From CALOFP01 sp942492635 (lineage in GTDB: Bacteria; UBP6; UBA1177; CALOFP01): a DNA stretch of 64,000 bases. The notes beneath the pieces were generated by a model. That model made no database searches and had not been told where the DNA came from. It saw only the letters and a program-made list of their open reading frames with translations. The stretch is from positions 372,001 through 436,000 of the forward strand of contig CALOFP010000004.1 of assembly GCA_942492635.1 (NCBI GenBank), in the 5' to 3' direction. The position numbers were made by a program, and so were the translations under genes. Below, one piece after another: positions 1 through 8,927 of the stretch (position 1 is its first letter; every line of letters begins with the position of its first letter).

Positions 1-216
1 GATTCCGATGGCGGCAACTTCATTAGCGCTGATTTCGCAGTCCGACATGGCTTCGTCGATGGAGAGGAGTATCCGCTGGAGAGAATGGGTGAGGCCTTTG
101 GATGCCTCCGTTTTTATTGTGTTTTCTGAAACAATTTTTTGGGGGTCGTCAATTTTTGAAGCGGCGGTATAAATTTTTGTTCCGCCTAGATCGACCCCGA
201 CGAGGAATTTTCGCAT
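1..216 (-). CDS. ROK-family sugar kinase (glucokinase-like), N-terminal fragment
   Basis: The minus strand reads open from 216 to the window edge, giving 72 residues of the N-terminus. It starts MRKFLVGVDLGGTKIY; the DLGGTK motif is the phosphate-binding loop of ROK/glucokinase family enzymes, which phosphorylate hexoses with ATP in the cytoplasm. The start at 216 is preferred over an in-frame ATG at 228 because GGAGAA lies about 6 bases before it. The catalytic and zinc-binding parts lie outside the window, so substrate cannot be told. Glucokinase is the most likely member; a ROK repressor is less likely because no HTH precedes the ATPase fold. Confidence 0.8.
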   Translation of the reverse strand, partial: MRKFLVGVDLGGTKIYTAASKIDDPQKIVSENTIKTEASKGLTHSLQRILLSIDEAMSDCEISANEVAAIGI

Positions 217-299
217 CGTTTTCTCCATGGTTTTTGTGAGAAAAGTATATAGAAAATACCGCAGTTTATGAACTTTTTTTAAAAAAGCCGCATTTTATG

Positions 300-327
300 T
301 TGACAAGGGAGAATAAAAAATTATATT
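300..327 (+). promoter_or_regulatory. sigma70-like promoter for secG
   Basis: TTGACA (300-305), 16-base spacer, TATATT (322-327), about 40 bases before the secG start. Close to the sigma70 consensus; no operator seen. Confidence 0.6.
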
Positions 328-366
328 TAGCCATGTTCGAATGTTGTTTGGAAGATAGAGGTCCCG

Positions 367-705
367 ATGTTTACAATTTTTGCAATCCTTCAGGTTGTGA
401 TATCTCTCCTGCTTATATCGGTAGTATTACTTCAGGAAGGCAAGAAAGGAATGGGCGCCATCTTTGGTGGAAGCAGCGGCTCTGTCTTCGGAGCTAGAGG
501 AGCTGCGAACATTCTTACCAAGGTAACGACTGTTCTCGCTGCTCTTTTTATGCTGAACTCTGTCTGGCTTGCGCACCTTTCAAGTGACAGTAGCTCTGTA
601 ACGGATGCTGTGCAGCAGGAAGTTAAGGTTGAGCCGAAGAAGGCTGAGCCGAAGAAAGCCGTAGAGAAGAAGGCTGAAGGCGAAAAACCCGAGGGAAACA
701 AGTAA
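367..705 (+). CDS. secG: Preprotein translocase subunit SecG
   Basis: A 112-residue inner membrane protein of the SecYEG channel. Two membrane segments are visible (about residues 3-22 and 52-70), joined by the Gly-rich loop typical of SecG (GMGAIFGGSSGSVFGARGAANILTK). The C-terminus after residue 75 is a Lys/Glu/Pro-rich tail with repeated PKKAE units, longer and more charged than in the shortest SecG proteins. It has its own promoter at 300-327 and is followed by a tRNA-Leu gene, a common neighbour of secG in bacteria. Identification is firm from size, topology and loop. Confidence 0.93.
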   Translation: MFTIFAILQVVISLLLISVVLLQEGKKGMGAIFGGSSGSVFGARGAANILTKVTTVLAALFMLNSVWLAHLSSDSSSVTDAVQQEVKVEPKKAEPKKAVEKKAEGEKPEGNK

Positions 706-750
706 TTCCCTTCCGGAACCGCTCTTTTTAAATATGATTTTTTCCCTGGT

Positions 751-838
751 GCAGAAGTGGTGGAATTGGTAGACACGCAAGACTAAGGATCTTGTGCCTA
801 TTGCTGGTGTGGGGGTTCGACTCCCCCCTTCTGCACCA
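751..838 (+). tRNA. tRNA-Leu (anticodon AAG)
   Basis: An 88-base class II tRNA with encoded CCA. Acceptor GCAGAAG pairs with CTTCTGC. The D arm (GTG/CAC) encloses AATTGGTAGA, the anticodon stem CAAGA/TCTTG encloses the loop CTAAGGA, there is a long variable arm, and the T arm is GGGGG-TTCGACT-CCCCC. Positions 3-5 of the loop give AAG (785-787), a leucine anticodon. A34 is uncommon outside tRNA-Arg(ACG) in bacteria. Confidence 0.95.
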
Positions 839-851
839 TCTTTTTTTATAG

Positions 852-879
852 AGCCGATCGTAACGATCGGCTTTTTTTT
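852..879 (+). terminator. Rho-independent terminator after tRNA-Leu
   Basis: Perfect 9-base stem AGCCGATCG/CGATCGGCT with a TAA loop, followed by a run of T to 879. Ends the secG-tRNA unit. Confidence 0.9.
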
Positions 880-1020
880 ATCCAACATCAATTTGTATGA
901 ATCTCTTATGAAAGCAGAATCTGTTCAGGATTCCTGTTCATATTCTTGGGAAAAGTTTTAACTGAAACTGCTGAAAGTACTTCTTTTGATGCGGCTAAGA
1001 GATGACTGTTGGTCGTTTTC

Positions 1021-3894
1021 TCAGGATTTTTTTATAGATTTTCTTATCTCCTCAAGTGCGGCTCTCAATCCCAATTTCTTGATTTTCCAGTTGAATGTAG
1101 AGGGTTTCAATCCGGAGATATCTGCAGCTCCGCCTTCTCCAGTGACTTTTCCTCCAGTGAAAATCAGAAGAGATTCAAAATAGTTTCTCATCGCATCTTC
1201 AAGTGAGCCGGGAGTCACGTCCATGCTTCTCCTGTCAATTGATTGAGGGGTATCGGTAAGAGTCGGAATTTGCAGTGTCGATGTATCGGAGAGAAGAACC
1301 GCTTTCTCCATGAAATGCTGAAGCTCCCTGACATTCCCGGGCCAGCTGTAACTTTTGAGATTTTCAAGAGCGGATTCAGGGATGTTTCGAAACTCTTTTC
1401 CCAGCTTTCTCGAAGCCTGGGAAATGAAGTGGAGCGCAAGAAGAGGTATGTCTTCCGGTCTTTCCCTGAGAGACGGAACGTTGAGAGAGAAAACGTTGAG
1501 TCTGTAGTAGAGATCCTCCCGAAATCTGCCAGCTTCGACCTCTTTTTTAAGGTCCCGGTTCGTGGCGGTTATCAATCTGAAGTCGGAATGAATGGGACGG
1601 TGTCCACCGAGTCGTTCGAAGCATCCGTCCTGTAGAACTCTCAGAAGCATGACCTGATCTTCAAGACGAAGTTCGCCAACTTCATCAAGAAAAAGTGTAC
1701 CGCCGTCACTCAGCTCGAATCGCCCCTTCATTCTGGTTGTGGCTCCGGTGAATGCGCCCTTTTCATGGCCGAAAAGACTGCTCGCCACAAGGCCGGGAGC
1801 AATTGATGACAGATGGAGGGTGAGAAACGGGCGATTTTTTCTTTCACTTCTCTTGAAAATTTCATGAGCCACCAGCTCCTTTCCTACGCCTGTGTCTCCA
1901 TAAATCAGAACGGTGGAGTCTGTCGGCGCCACCTTGTCTATCATTGACTGAAGATCTCTTACAGGAAGAGAGTCGCCGACGATCGCGCTTTCCCCTTTCT
2001 GCGGGTGGTAGATATTTTCAATGAGTTGAAGATCGTCACTGCTTCGCATCTGTTTAAGGCAGGAGATGTTTTCCATGAAGATCGTAAGCTGTTTTGACAG
2101 ATTTGCCACAATTTCTTTGTCTGCCTGGGACAGAGTGGGTTCGGTGTAGGTATTTTCAAGTAAAAGAACACCTCGCTTTGAACCGTAAGGGAATCTGACC
2201 TCAGTTCGGTTGATGGATTGATCTCCAGTCGGGACAGATTCGCCTCTGGATGCAAGAATTTTCTTGTGTGGATGCCGTTCTGCAAGCTTCGCCCGCTCTA
2301 CTCCGAAAAGGCGCATGACTCCTGCGAGAAAGTGGCCGAATATTCCCTCGCGCTTCATCGATAAAGATGAGATGTTTCCAAGTTCTATAACGGAATTCAT
2401 CAGGTATCGATTTCGATCCATCCGGTTAGAGAAGAGGAAGGGGAAGGTTTGCGGTGTCTTTTGATGCGGTTCGCTTCTCTCTGACTTCTGTTGATTTCTG
2501 CTGCTGTGAAATTTCTTAAGACGATAACGTCCACCAGCCTGCTCAAGAAGCATTGTCGAACGCTCAAACAGGCCTTCAAGCTCACTATTCATTTCAGGCA
2601 TGTTTATTGATCTGCGGATTCTCTGCGCCATATGAAGTGTGGCCACTCCCCGTATGAAAATGTTGGGACTTTCCAGAGAGCTCTCCCTTTCCCGGATCAG
2701 TGATTCGGGAAGCAGGTCCGCCAGCCCCTCTATCAATTCGAGAAGAACCGATCCGTAAAAGTAGGGCCAGCTTTCGTTTTCTCTGTTCTCTACAGCTCGA
2801 CGCAGGATCGATGCAGCCTCCAGGCGATCTCCCTTTTTCATTTTACACCAAGCCAGAGGAACGGCCGCATACCAGACGGGCATGAATGATTCCTTCTGAT
2901 TGGAGGCGAAACGATAAGCTGAATTAGACCAGTTTTCGGCTGACTGTACCTCTCCCAGTTCCGAGTATATTCTTGCAAGTGCTATGTGGGCGATTGTGGT
3001 CAGGTGATCGGAGTTGCTTTTTTCCCCGAAGTTACGGAGTCTGTGAGCAAGTTCAATGCCCCTCGGGGCCGAACCTGTGTTTACGTAGGCTACGGCAAGA
3101 ACTCCGAATGTGTGAAATGTAGAGTCCATGGTCGTCTGCATGCCGGGGAGAAACAGGTTTTCATCGCTGTTTCCCAGCCACTCTTCGAACCATTCCACGG
3201 AGGTTTGAAGGCGTCCCACGATCTGAAGGGAAAGTGAGATGTAGAGGTTGACCTCCATTTCAAGGGAAGGGTTGCGCATTGCGTGGGCGGCCTCCTTTGC
3301 GTGGAGGTAGTACTCCATGGCCTTTTCACTGTTGCCTCCATATATTTCCCGAAATCCTCTCGCGGCGAGAAGCGGGGCCTGTCTGTCCAGTTTTCCCATG
3401 GAAATTGAGATATCGATTGCCCTGTCGAGAAGATCTATGTCAAGCCAGTGCAGAACTATGTTCAATCTGAAACTCTTGAGAAGCAAATCGACCCATGCCA
3501 GAGGGCCGCCTTGAAATTCTTCGGGTTCAACCTCCTTCAAGAGGGCCATGTGAATTCTTGCTGCGAGGAATTCGTTCAGTTTTTCTATGGAATTTTCGGC
3601 AACAGACAACATTTCATTACGGAATCGGGAGTGACGGGCAAGGTTGATCCAGTCGGAATCTTCGGCCTTTTCGAGTATGGATACGGAGTTGTCTGCCGAA
3701 CCTGTCCAGATGAGGAGGCTTTCCCCATCGCCCTCGCTGATGGTGACAATCCCCTCCTCCATAGCATTTTCTATAAAGCGGAAACTTTTCAGGGGCTCCT
3801 TGATTGAGAGTGATATGAAATCGTTTACTTTTATTCCACTAGGGGAAAGATAGACAGCAAGATAAAGAACCCTGGGGAGCGACAATTTTTCCAT
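1021..3894 (-). CDS. Sigma54-dependent transcriptional activator with TPR-like and GAF N-terminal regions
   Basis: A 957-residue bacterial enhancer-binding protein. About residues 60-480 are helical TPR-like repeats, about 495-620 look like a GAF-type sensor, 635-870 are the sigma54-activating AAA+ domain and the last 50 residues are a Fis-type HTH. In the AAA+ domain I see Walker A GDTGVGKE, an intact GAFTGA loop, Walker B GTLFLDEVGEL and the FREDLYYRLNV/SWPGNVREL signatures, so it should contact sigma54 and remodel the promoter complex. No phosphorylatable receiver domain is seen. The start at 3894 has GGAGG 6-8 bases ahead; the frame stays open further upstream but that part overlaps the divergent kinase and is not used. 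Divergent from the kinase at 4036, 141 bases apart, which suggests a signalling pair (inference). Confidence 0.9.
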   Translation of the reverse strand: MEKLSLPRVLYLAVYLSPSGIKVNDFISLSIKEPLKSFRFIENAMEEGIVTISEGDGESLLIWTGSADNSVSILEKAEDSDWINLARHSRFRNEMLSVAENSIEKLNEFLAARIHMALLKEVEPEEFQGGPLAWVDLLLKSFRLNIVLHWLDIDLLDRAIDISISMGKLDRQAPLLAARGFREIYGGNSEKAMEYYLHAKEAAHAMRNPSLEMEVNLYISLSLQIVGRLQTSVEWFEEWLGNSDENLFLPGMQTTMDSTFHTFGVLAVAYVNTGSAPRGIELAHRLRNFGEKSNSDHLTTIAHIALARIYSELGEVQSAENWSNSAYRFASNQKESFMPVWYAAVPLAWCKMKKGDRLEAASILRRAVENRENESWPYFYGSVLLELIEGLADLLPESLIRERESSLESPNIFIRGVATLHMAQRIRRSINMPEMNSELEGLFERSTMLLEQAGGRYRLKKFHSSRNQQKSERSEPHQKTPQTFPFLFSNRMDRNRYLMNSVIELGNISSLSMKREGIFGHFLAGVMRLFGVERAKLAERHPHKKILASRGESVPTGDQSINRTEVRFPYGSKRGVLLLENTYTEPTLSQADKEIVANLSKQLTIFMENISCLKQMRSSDDLQLIENIYHPQKGESAIVGDSLPVRDLQSMIDKVAPTDSTVLIYGDTGVGKELVAHEIFKRSERKNRPFLTLHLSSIAPGLVASSLFGHEKGAFTGATTRMKGRFELSDGGTLFLDEVGELRLEDQVMLLRVLQDGCFERLGGHRPIHSDFRLITATNRDLKKEVEAGRFREDLYYRLNVFSLNVPSLRERPEDIPLLALHFISQASRKLGKEFRNIPESALENLKSYSWPGNVRELQHFMEKAVLLSDTSTLQIPTLTDTPQSIDRRSMDVTPGSLEDAMRNYFESLLIFTGGKVTGEGGAADISGLKPSTFNWKIKKLGLRAALEEIRKSIKKS

Positions 3895-3979
3895 AAAAAC
3901 CTCCTGAATACGACACAATAAGCTAGCAGAGAAAAAATGGGGTGTCAACTTCCCACTTCCAGCTTCTGTATTTGAAAGT

Positions 3980-4007
3980 TTGAAAAATCCACTTCTTCTG
4001 TTATAAT
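3980..4007 (+). promoter_or_regulatory. sigma70-like promoter for the WD40 kinase
   Basis: TTGAAA (3980-3985), 16-base spacer, TATAAT (4002-4007), 28 bases before the start at 4036. It lies in the shared divergent intergenic region. Confidence 0.6.
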
Positions 4008-4035
4008 TGCGCCGGTTTGACTGCTGTGCGAATCC

Positions 4036-7000
4036 ATGGATAGAGAAAAAATCAAAGATAGAGAAAAAAAATCGCCCGATAGAACCGTGACAGCCTCTAT
4101 TGATTTTCCCCCCGAAGGCAGTGATCGATTTCCGCTGTCGGAGAAGGAGCTCGAGGTGACAAGCGAATCTCCGGGACGTTACCGTATCATAGGAGAAAGG
4201 GGAAGGGGTGGTATAGGAAGGGTTCTCGTAGGCTTTGACGAGCATGTCGGAAGGGAGGTGGCGCTCAAGGAGCTGCTTCGTTCCGGAGCGAAAAATGGCG
4301 AAATTGTTCCTCTGGTGGATCGTAACCTGATAGCGCGGGCTCGTTTCCTCAGGGAGGCGAGGGTAACCGGACAGCTTGAGCACCCGAACATTGTGCCGGT
4401 ATACGAGATCGGAAGTCGAGACGACGGTACTCTCTACTATACGATGCGCCTCGTAAACGGACAGACCCTCGCAAGCGCCATCGACAAGTGTATCGATCTT
4501 AAGGAGCGTCTTCTTCTTCTTCCACATTTCAGGGACATCTGCAATGCCGTAGCCTACGCTCACAGCAGGGGTGTTGTTCACCGAGATTTGAAGCCCGAAA
4601 ACATAATGCTGGGAGAGTTCGGAGAGACGGTTGTTCTCGATTGGGGTCTTGCCAAGGTGAAGGGGGAAAGCGAACAGTCGATTGAACAGGAGGGCTCCTC
4701 CGCTTCCGAAGTCATAGGAGTAACTGTTCAGGGGAAGGCGATGGGAACTCCGGCCTATATGAGTCCGGAACAGGCCCGCGGGGAAGTGGATCGGGTGGAT
4801 GAGCGAAGCGATATCTACGCCCTTGGAGCAGTGCTTTATGAGATTCTTACCGGCAGACCACCCTATGAGGGAAAGGACGTGCAGGAGGTTCTCTACAAGG
4901 TGATTCACCATGTTCCGGATAGAATTCAAGATCTTGAGCCTGATGCCCCGCCTGAGCTGTGTGCAATTGTTGAAAAAAGTTTTACTCCCGCAAGGGAAGA
5001 CAGATATCTGAACGCTATCGACCTTTCGAGGGAGATTGAAAACTACATGTCCGGGAACAGGGTGAATGCCTATGAGTACAGTTCCTGGGAGCTGTTCCGG
5101 CGTTTTGTTACCAAGAACAAGAGTCTTTCGATAGCCCTTGGGCTGCTTGTTGCAGTTCTCATATTTGGGTCCGTTACGATTTTCAATGCCTACAGGGAGA
5201 CGGTTGAGAATGAGCGGTTGGCACATCTCAATCTCGCTCTCGGTTACCAGGAGAGCGCCGAAAGGCTTCTGAAGGAAAAGGACTACTCCAAGGCGAAAAT
5301 ATTTGCGGCTGCATCCCTCTACCACAATCCCTACAACATGTTCAGTCCCTATCGTTTTCCAGAGAGCTCCCGTCTTGGGACCGTCTCCGCATATGAAAGT
5401 ATTCTTCCGGCGGTCTCAAGCTACTATACGGCGTCGGTTTACCGTTACGACGGCTATCTTGAGACGCTTCACCGTTTCGCCTATCCGTTTAACGGAATGG
5501 CTCTTTCCCCTGGGGCAGGTGAAATTGCGGTAGCGGGGAAAAACGGATCTGTTGAAATCTACAATTCAAAGAAGGGAGGAGTGAAGGGTGTTTTTAAAGG
5601 GCACAGAGACGAGGTCCAAACCGTCACCTTTTCTCCTGATGGAAGTCGATTGCTTTCCGCCGGCTGGGATGGAACTGTTCGTATATGGAACAGTGCCACA
5701 ATGGAGCAACGACTTGTTTTTACGAGGCACATGGGCCGGGTGTTTGATGCTGTCTTTTCCCCTGACGGAAAGTTTGTCGCTTCGACCGGAGCCGAGAGCC
5801 CGATCTTTCTATGGGATAGTTCAAGCGGATCCGTAATAGCCAAAATTCCGAGTTTCGGAATAAGAATCAGAACCCTCGCATTCTCTCCCGATGGATCGTT
5901 TCTCGCCTTTTCAGGTCTTGAGGGGGAAATAGTAATCTATTCTATTCGTCACGGCAGATTGTTTGCCAGGCTTCAAGCTCACAGGGAGGCGGTTGTCAAA
6001 CTTGCTTTTTCCCCTGACGGAAGATTTCTCGCCTCTGCTGGATACGACAGAACCATTCGACTCTGGTCATGGAGGGAGAGCAATCTTCTTCACTCATTCA
6101 AGCATTGGGACGCATTTTTCGATGTGGTATTTCATCCCGATGGATCGAAAGTGGCTGCAGCCTCAAGGGACGGAACCATAAGAATATGGGATACTGCACA
6201 GAAGAGGTTGATATCGACCCTCAGAGGGCATGATGGTTCAGTTTTCAACATAGCCTTTTCAAAAAATGGGAGGCAGGTAATCTCTTCGGGTGAGGACCGC
6301 AGACTTATCCTTTGGAAGAGCGAGGCTCACAGAATGGCGAAGATATTTCGCGGACACCGGACCTATATTCCATCTGTCGATATTTCTCCGAACGGGCGCT
6401 ATATGGTTACCACAAGTTGGGACAAAAGCGTCCGGATCTGGGACCTTCGCAAGGGCAAGCAGATTTCCGTTCTCTATGGAAAGGGTGAAGTTGTATATTC
6501 AGCACTCTTCTCTTCAGACAGTAGACGGATTTTCTGTGGCGGCAGTGATGGAATCATTAGAATCTACTCTCTTTCAGCCGGAAAAGAGGTGGGATCTCTT
6601 GAGGGACATCAGGATTCCATATTCTCCCTGGCGCTTTCTCCCGACGGAAAAACACTCTTTTCAGGGAGCATTGATAAATCGGTAAAAGCCTGGGAGATAG
6701 GGAAAGGGAAGCTGAAGTTTACCCTCACTGGGCATGAGAGTGCCGTAAAAGCCGTCACCGTTTCATCCGACGGAATGCTTATCGCTTCCGGAGGAAGGGA
6801 CAAGCGGATTATAGTATGGAGTGTTCCATTGAAAAAAAGGCTTTTTTCTCTCGAAGGACATTCGGATGCTCTCACTTCCCTAGATTTCTCCCCTGACGGC
6901 AAACTTCTTGTATCCGCCGGTGAGGATCGGAGTCTCAGGATTTGGGATATCAGATCGGGAAAGATGAAGATGCTTCTTTCCGGACATAAAAGCCCGATAA

Positions 7001-7293
7001 ACATGGTGCGCTTTACTCCTTCCGGGGATCACTTCGTTTCAATTGGGGAGAGTGCGATTATTTGGGATCGTTTTACTGGAATGAGGGAAAAGCAGCTTAA
7101 GCTATCCTATTCGGGCTACAGTCTGGCCTTTTCTCCTGCGGGTGAGTACTTTGCGGTAAGCGACGGGCCTCAAGTGAATTTACTCCCTTTTGTATTGGAT
7201 TTATGGAAAAAGGATCCGGAAGAGCTGCTTAAAGCTGCGGAACATGAATCGGGTAAAAGGCTTGAAGGATTCAGGATTTTTTCATCGGAGTAG
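4036..7293 (+). CDS. Membrane Ser/Thr protein kinase with C-terminal WD40 repeats
   Basis: 1085 residues. The kinase domain (about 48-340) has the Gly loop GERGRGGIGRV, the catalytic VHRDLKPEN, an Mg loop reading DWG in place of DFG, and GTPAYMSPEQARG. One membrane helix follows at about 361-384. From about 485 to 1060 there are 13 or so WD40 units with the repeating FSPDG...LASAG.D..IRIW pattern, forming one or two beta-propellers. The kinase should face the cytoplasm and the propellers the periplasm. The DWG variant keeps the metal-binding Asp, so activity is expected. Such kinase-WD40 fusions are known from Myxococcota, Planctomycetes and similar groups. It stands divergent from the sigma54 activator, a plausible downstream partner but unproven. 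Confidence 0.92.
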   Translation: MDREKIKDREKKSPDRTVTASIDFPPEGSDRFPLSEKELEVTSESPGRYRIIGERGRGGIGRVLVGFDEHVGREVALKELLRSGAKNGEIVPLVDRNLIARARFLREARVTGQLEHPNIVPVYEIGSRDDGTLYYTMRLVNGQTLASAIDKCIDLKERLLLLPHFRDICNAVAYAHSRGVVHRDLKPENIMLGEFGETVVLDWGLAKVKGESEQSIEQEGSSASEVIGVTVQGKAMGTPAYMSPEQARGEVDRVDERSDIYALGAVLYEILTGRPPYEGKDVQEVLYKVIHHVPDRIQDLEPDAPPELCAIVEKSFTPAREDRYLNAIDLSREIENYMSGNRVNAYEYSSWELFRRFVTKNKSLSIALGLLVAVLIFGSVTIFNAYRETVENERLAHLNLALGYQESAERLLKEKDYSKAKIFAAASLYHNPYNMFSPYRFPESSRLGTVSAYESILPAVSSYYTASVYRYDGYLETLHRFAYPFNGMALSPGAGEIAVAGKNGSVEIYNSKKGGVKGVFKGHRDEVQTVTFSPDGSRLLSAGWDGTVRIWNSATMEQRLVFTRHMGRVFDAVFSPDGKFVASTGAESPIFLWDSSSGSVIAKIPSFGIRIRTLAFSPDGSFLAFSGLEGEIVIYSIRHGRLFARLQAHREAVVKLAFSPDGRFLASAGYDRTIRLWSWRESNLLHSFKHWDAFFDVVFHPDGSKVAAASRDGTIRIWDTAQKRLISTLRGHDGSVFNIAFSKNGRQVISSGEDRRLILWKSEAHRMAKIFRGHRTYIPSVDISPNGRYMVTTSWDKSVRIWDLRKGKQISVLYGKGEVVYSALFSSDSRRIFCGGSDGIIRIYSLSAGKEVGSLEGHQDSIFSLALSPDGKTLFSGSIDKSVKAWEIGKGKLKFTLTGHESAVKAVTVSSDGMLIASGGRDKRIIVWSVPLKKRLFSLEGHSDALTSLDFSPDGKLLVSAGEDRSLRIWDIRSGKMKMLLSGHKSPINMVRFTPSGDHFVSIGESAIIWDRFTGMREKQLKLSYSGYSLAFSPAGEYFAVSDGPQVNLLPFVLDLWKKDPEELLKAAEHESGKRLEGFRIFSSE

Positions 7294-7302
7294 TCTCTTT
7301 TC

Positions 7303-7331
7303 TTGACTCTCCAGAAAAAATGTTGTATAGT
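7303..7331 (+). promoter_or_regulatory. sigma70-like promoter for the small proline-rich secreted protein
   Basis: TTGACT (7303-7308), 17-base spacer, TATAGT (7326-7331), then the GTG start at 7359. It supports the small ORF as a real gene. Confidence 0.55.
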
Positions 7332-7358
7332 TGATTCGAACTTGAATGGAGATTAGGC

Positions 7359-7547
7359 GTGAAGTTGTTTTTCGCACTCTTTCTTACATTTTCAACTTTT
7401 CTTTCCGCGTATGCGGAAAATGTCGGTTGTTCGGACCCGAGTTTTGCGGCAGAATCGAGAGTGCTTAACTTTGATCCGCCGCCGCCGCCGCCCGACAATC
7501 CAAATCCGCCACCACCACCGCCACCACCGGATGTGGTCGTTATTTAA
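7359..7547 (+). CDS. Small secreted protein with polyproline tail
   Basis: A 62-residue ORF. GTG start with GGAG 7 bases ahead and a good promoter at 7303-7331. Residues 1-19 form a signal peptide ending SAYA, with cleavage predicted before ENVGC. The mature part is about 43 residues, with one Cys followed by two proline blocks (six and eight prolines in a row) and a VVVI end. No family recognised. Two long Pro runs would stall ribosomes without elongation factor P. Export makes a cell-envelope role possible; function unknown. Confidence 0.6.
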   Translation: MKLFFALFLTFSTFLSAYAENVGCSDPSFAAESRVLNFDPPPPPPDNPNPPPPPPPPDVVVI

Positions 7548-7670
7548 TATTCCTTTTTTATTCATAAAATTATCTTCTCAATTAATTTGACATAAAAATA
7601 GAATACTGTAACAATATTTCTGTGCAAATACATTTTAGGCCCTATTAAAAACATTTTATTGGAGAATTAG

Positions 7671-8798
7671 ATGGCTAAACACAGAATTGGATGGCTTCCC
7701 GGTGACGGTGTTGGAAAAGAGGTCATGGAAGCATTGAGGATGGTTTTCGACAAACTTGGACTCGACGCAGAGTATGTGCACGGAGATATCGGCTGGGAAT
7801 TCTGGTGTAAGGAGGGAGATCCCCTGCCTGACAGGACAGTTGAGATGCTCAAGACGACGGATGCCGCAATGTTCGGAGCCATCACCTCCAAACCTCAGAG
7901 AGATGCCGAGACAGAACTTGTTCCGGAACTCAGAGGGAAGGGACTTACCTACTTCTCTCCCATTGTCAGACTTCGTCAGGAGTTCGATCTCTACTGTAAT
8001 GAAAGACCCAACTTCGCTTTTGAGGGAAGTCCTCTTAATCTCAAGGACGACATCAACATCACCGTTTTCCGTGAAAATACAGAGGGAAGTTACACCGGTG
8101 TAGAATTCGGTCCCGTTTCAGCTCCGCTCCGCGAAGCGATGCTCAAGGAATCTCCCAAAATGAAGAGGTTCATGGATCTTGAAGACAACGACATTGCACT
8201 TTCAACAAGAATCATAACAAGAAAGGGTGCCGAAAGAATAATCAGGGCGGCTTTCGAGCATGCGAAAGAGTTCGGAAAAGGCTCGGTAACCCTTGTTGAG
8301 AAACCCAATGTTCTTCGAAAAACCGGAGGACTGATGCTTGAGGTTTTTGAGGAAGTTGCAAAAGACTATCCCGAGATCGAAGCATGGTCGGATAACGTAG
8401 ACGCAATCGCAATGTGGCTTGTCAAGTCTCCCGAGAAGTACGAAGTTCTCGTAGCGGAAAACCTTTTCGGCGACATCATAAGCGACCTTGCAGGACAGCT
8501 TGTGGGCGGACTCGGTTTTGCTCACAGCGGAAATATCGGAAAAGAGTATGCCGTTTTCGAACCTGTACACGGATCCGCTCCCAAATACGAAGGAATGTAC
8601 AAGGTAAATCCGATGGCGATGCTTCTCGCCGGAAGAATGATGCTTGACTACGTAGGCGAAAAAGAACTCGCTGAAAAACTTCTTCACGGAATATCCGAAA
8701 CGATAAAAGAAGGTAAAACCGTCTCCTACGACATGGGTGGAAGTGCAAAAACTCTTGAAGTTGCAGAAAGGGTTGCACATTTCGCAATGCAGAAATAA
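7671..8798 (+). CDS. Isocitrate/isopropylmalate dehydrogenase family, probably NAD-type isocitrate dehydrogenase
   Basis: 375 residues covering the whole beta-decarboxylating dehydrogenase fold. Seen: N-terminal GWLPGDGVGKEV, the substrate loop ENTEGSYTGVE (about residue 136), DNVDA with metal-binding Asp, the DIISDLA metal site, and cofactor loop PVHGSAPKYEG. The ENTEG..Y.G.E loop fits isocitrate or homoisocitrate-type enzymes; leuB enzymes have a different loop. Acts in the cytoplasm, in the TCA cycle if isocitrate is the substrate. GGAG ahead of the ATG. It stands alone, with no leuCD or TCA neighbours, so substrate is inferred. Ends in a strong terminator. A TTGACA box at 7587-7592 may be its -35 element, with a poor -10. 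Confidence 0.85.
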   Translation: MAKHRIGWLPGDGVGKEVMEALRMVFDKLGLDAEYVHGDIGWEFWCKEGDPLPDRTVEMLKTTDAAMFGAITSKPQRDAETELVPELRGKGLTYFSPIVRLRQEFDLYCNERPNFAFEGSPLNLKDDINITVFRENTEGSYTGVEFGPVSAPLREAMLKESPKMKRFMDLEDNDIALSTRIITRKGAERIIRAAFEHAKEFGKGSVTLVEKPNVLRKTGGLMLEVFEEVAKDYPEIEAWSDNVDAIAMWLVKSPEKYEVLVAENLFGDIISDLAGQLVGGLGFAHSGNIGKEYAVFEPVHGSAPKYEGMYKVNPMAMLLAGRMMLDYVGEKELAEKLLHGISETIKEGKTVSYDMGGSAKTLEVAERVAHFAMQK

Positions 8799-8822
8799 CT
8801 TCTATCTAACTTTCGATTTTTC

Positions 8823-8850
8823 AGGCGGGGTTATCCCCGCCTATTTTATT
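8823..8850 (+). terminator. Rho-independent terminator after the dehydrogenase
   Basis: AGGCGGGG-TTAT-CCCCGCCT stem (8823-8842) followed by ATTTTATT. Lies between convergent genes. Confidence 0.8.
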
Positions 8851-8927
8851 ATGATGTGAAGCGATTTTAAGCCCGATGAAGTTTATGGAAGTTCGAACTT
8901 CACAATTTTCAAACTTTGTGGAATTTT

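Noticed and set aside
3895..5325. Upstream extension of the sigma54 activator frame to 5325
   Set aside because: It runs through the divergent kinase gene; the ATG at 3894 has a clear GGAGG site and the family-like chain starts there.
8202..8780. Antisense ORF of 192 codons in the dehydrogenase gene
   Set aside because: Complete overlap with a well supported gene, and no family likeness.
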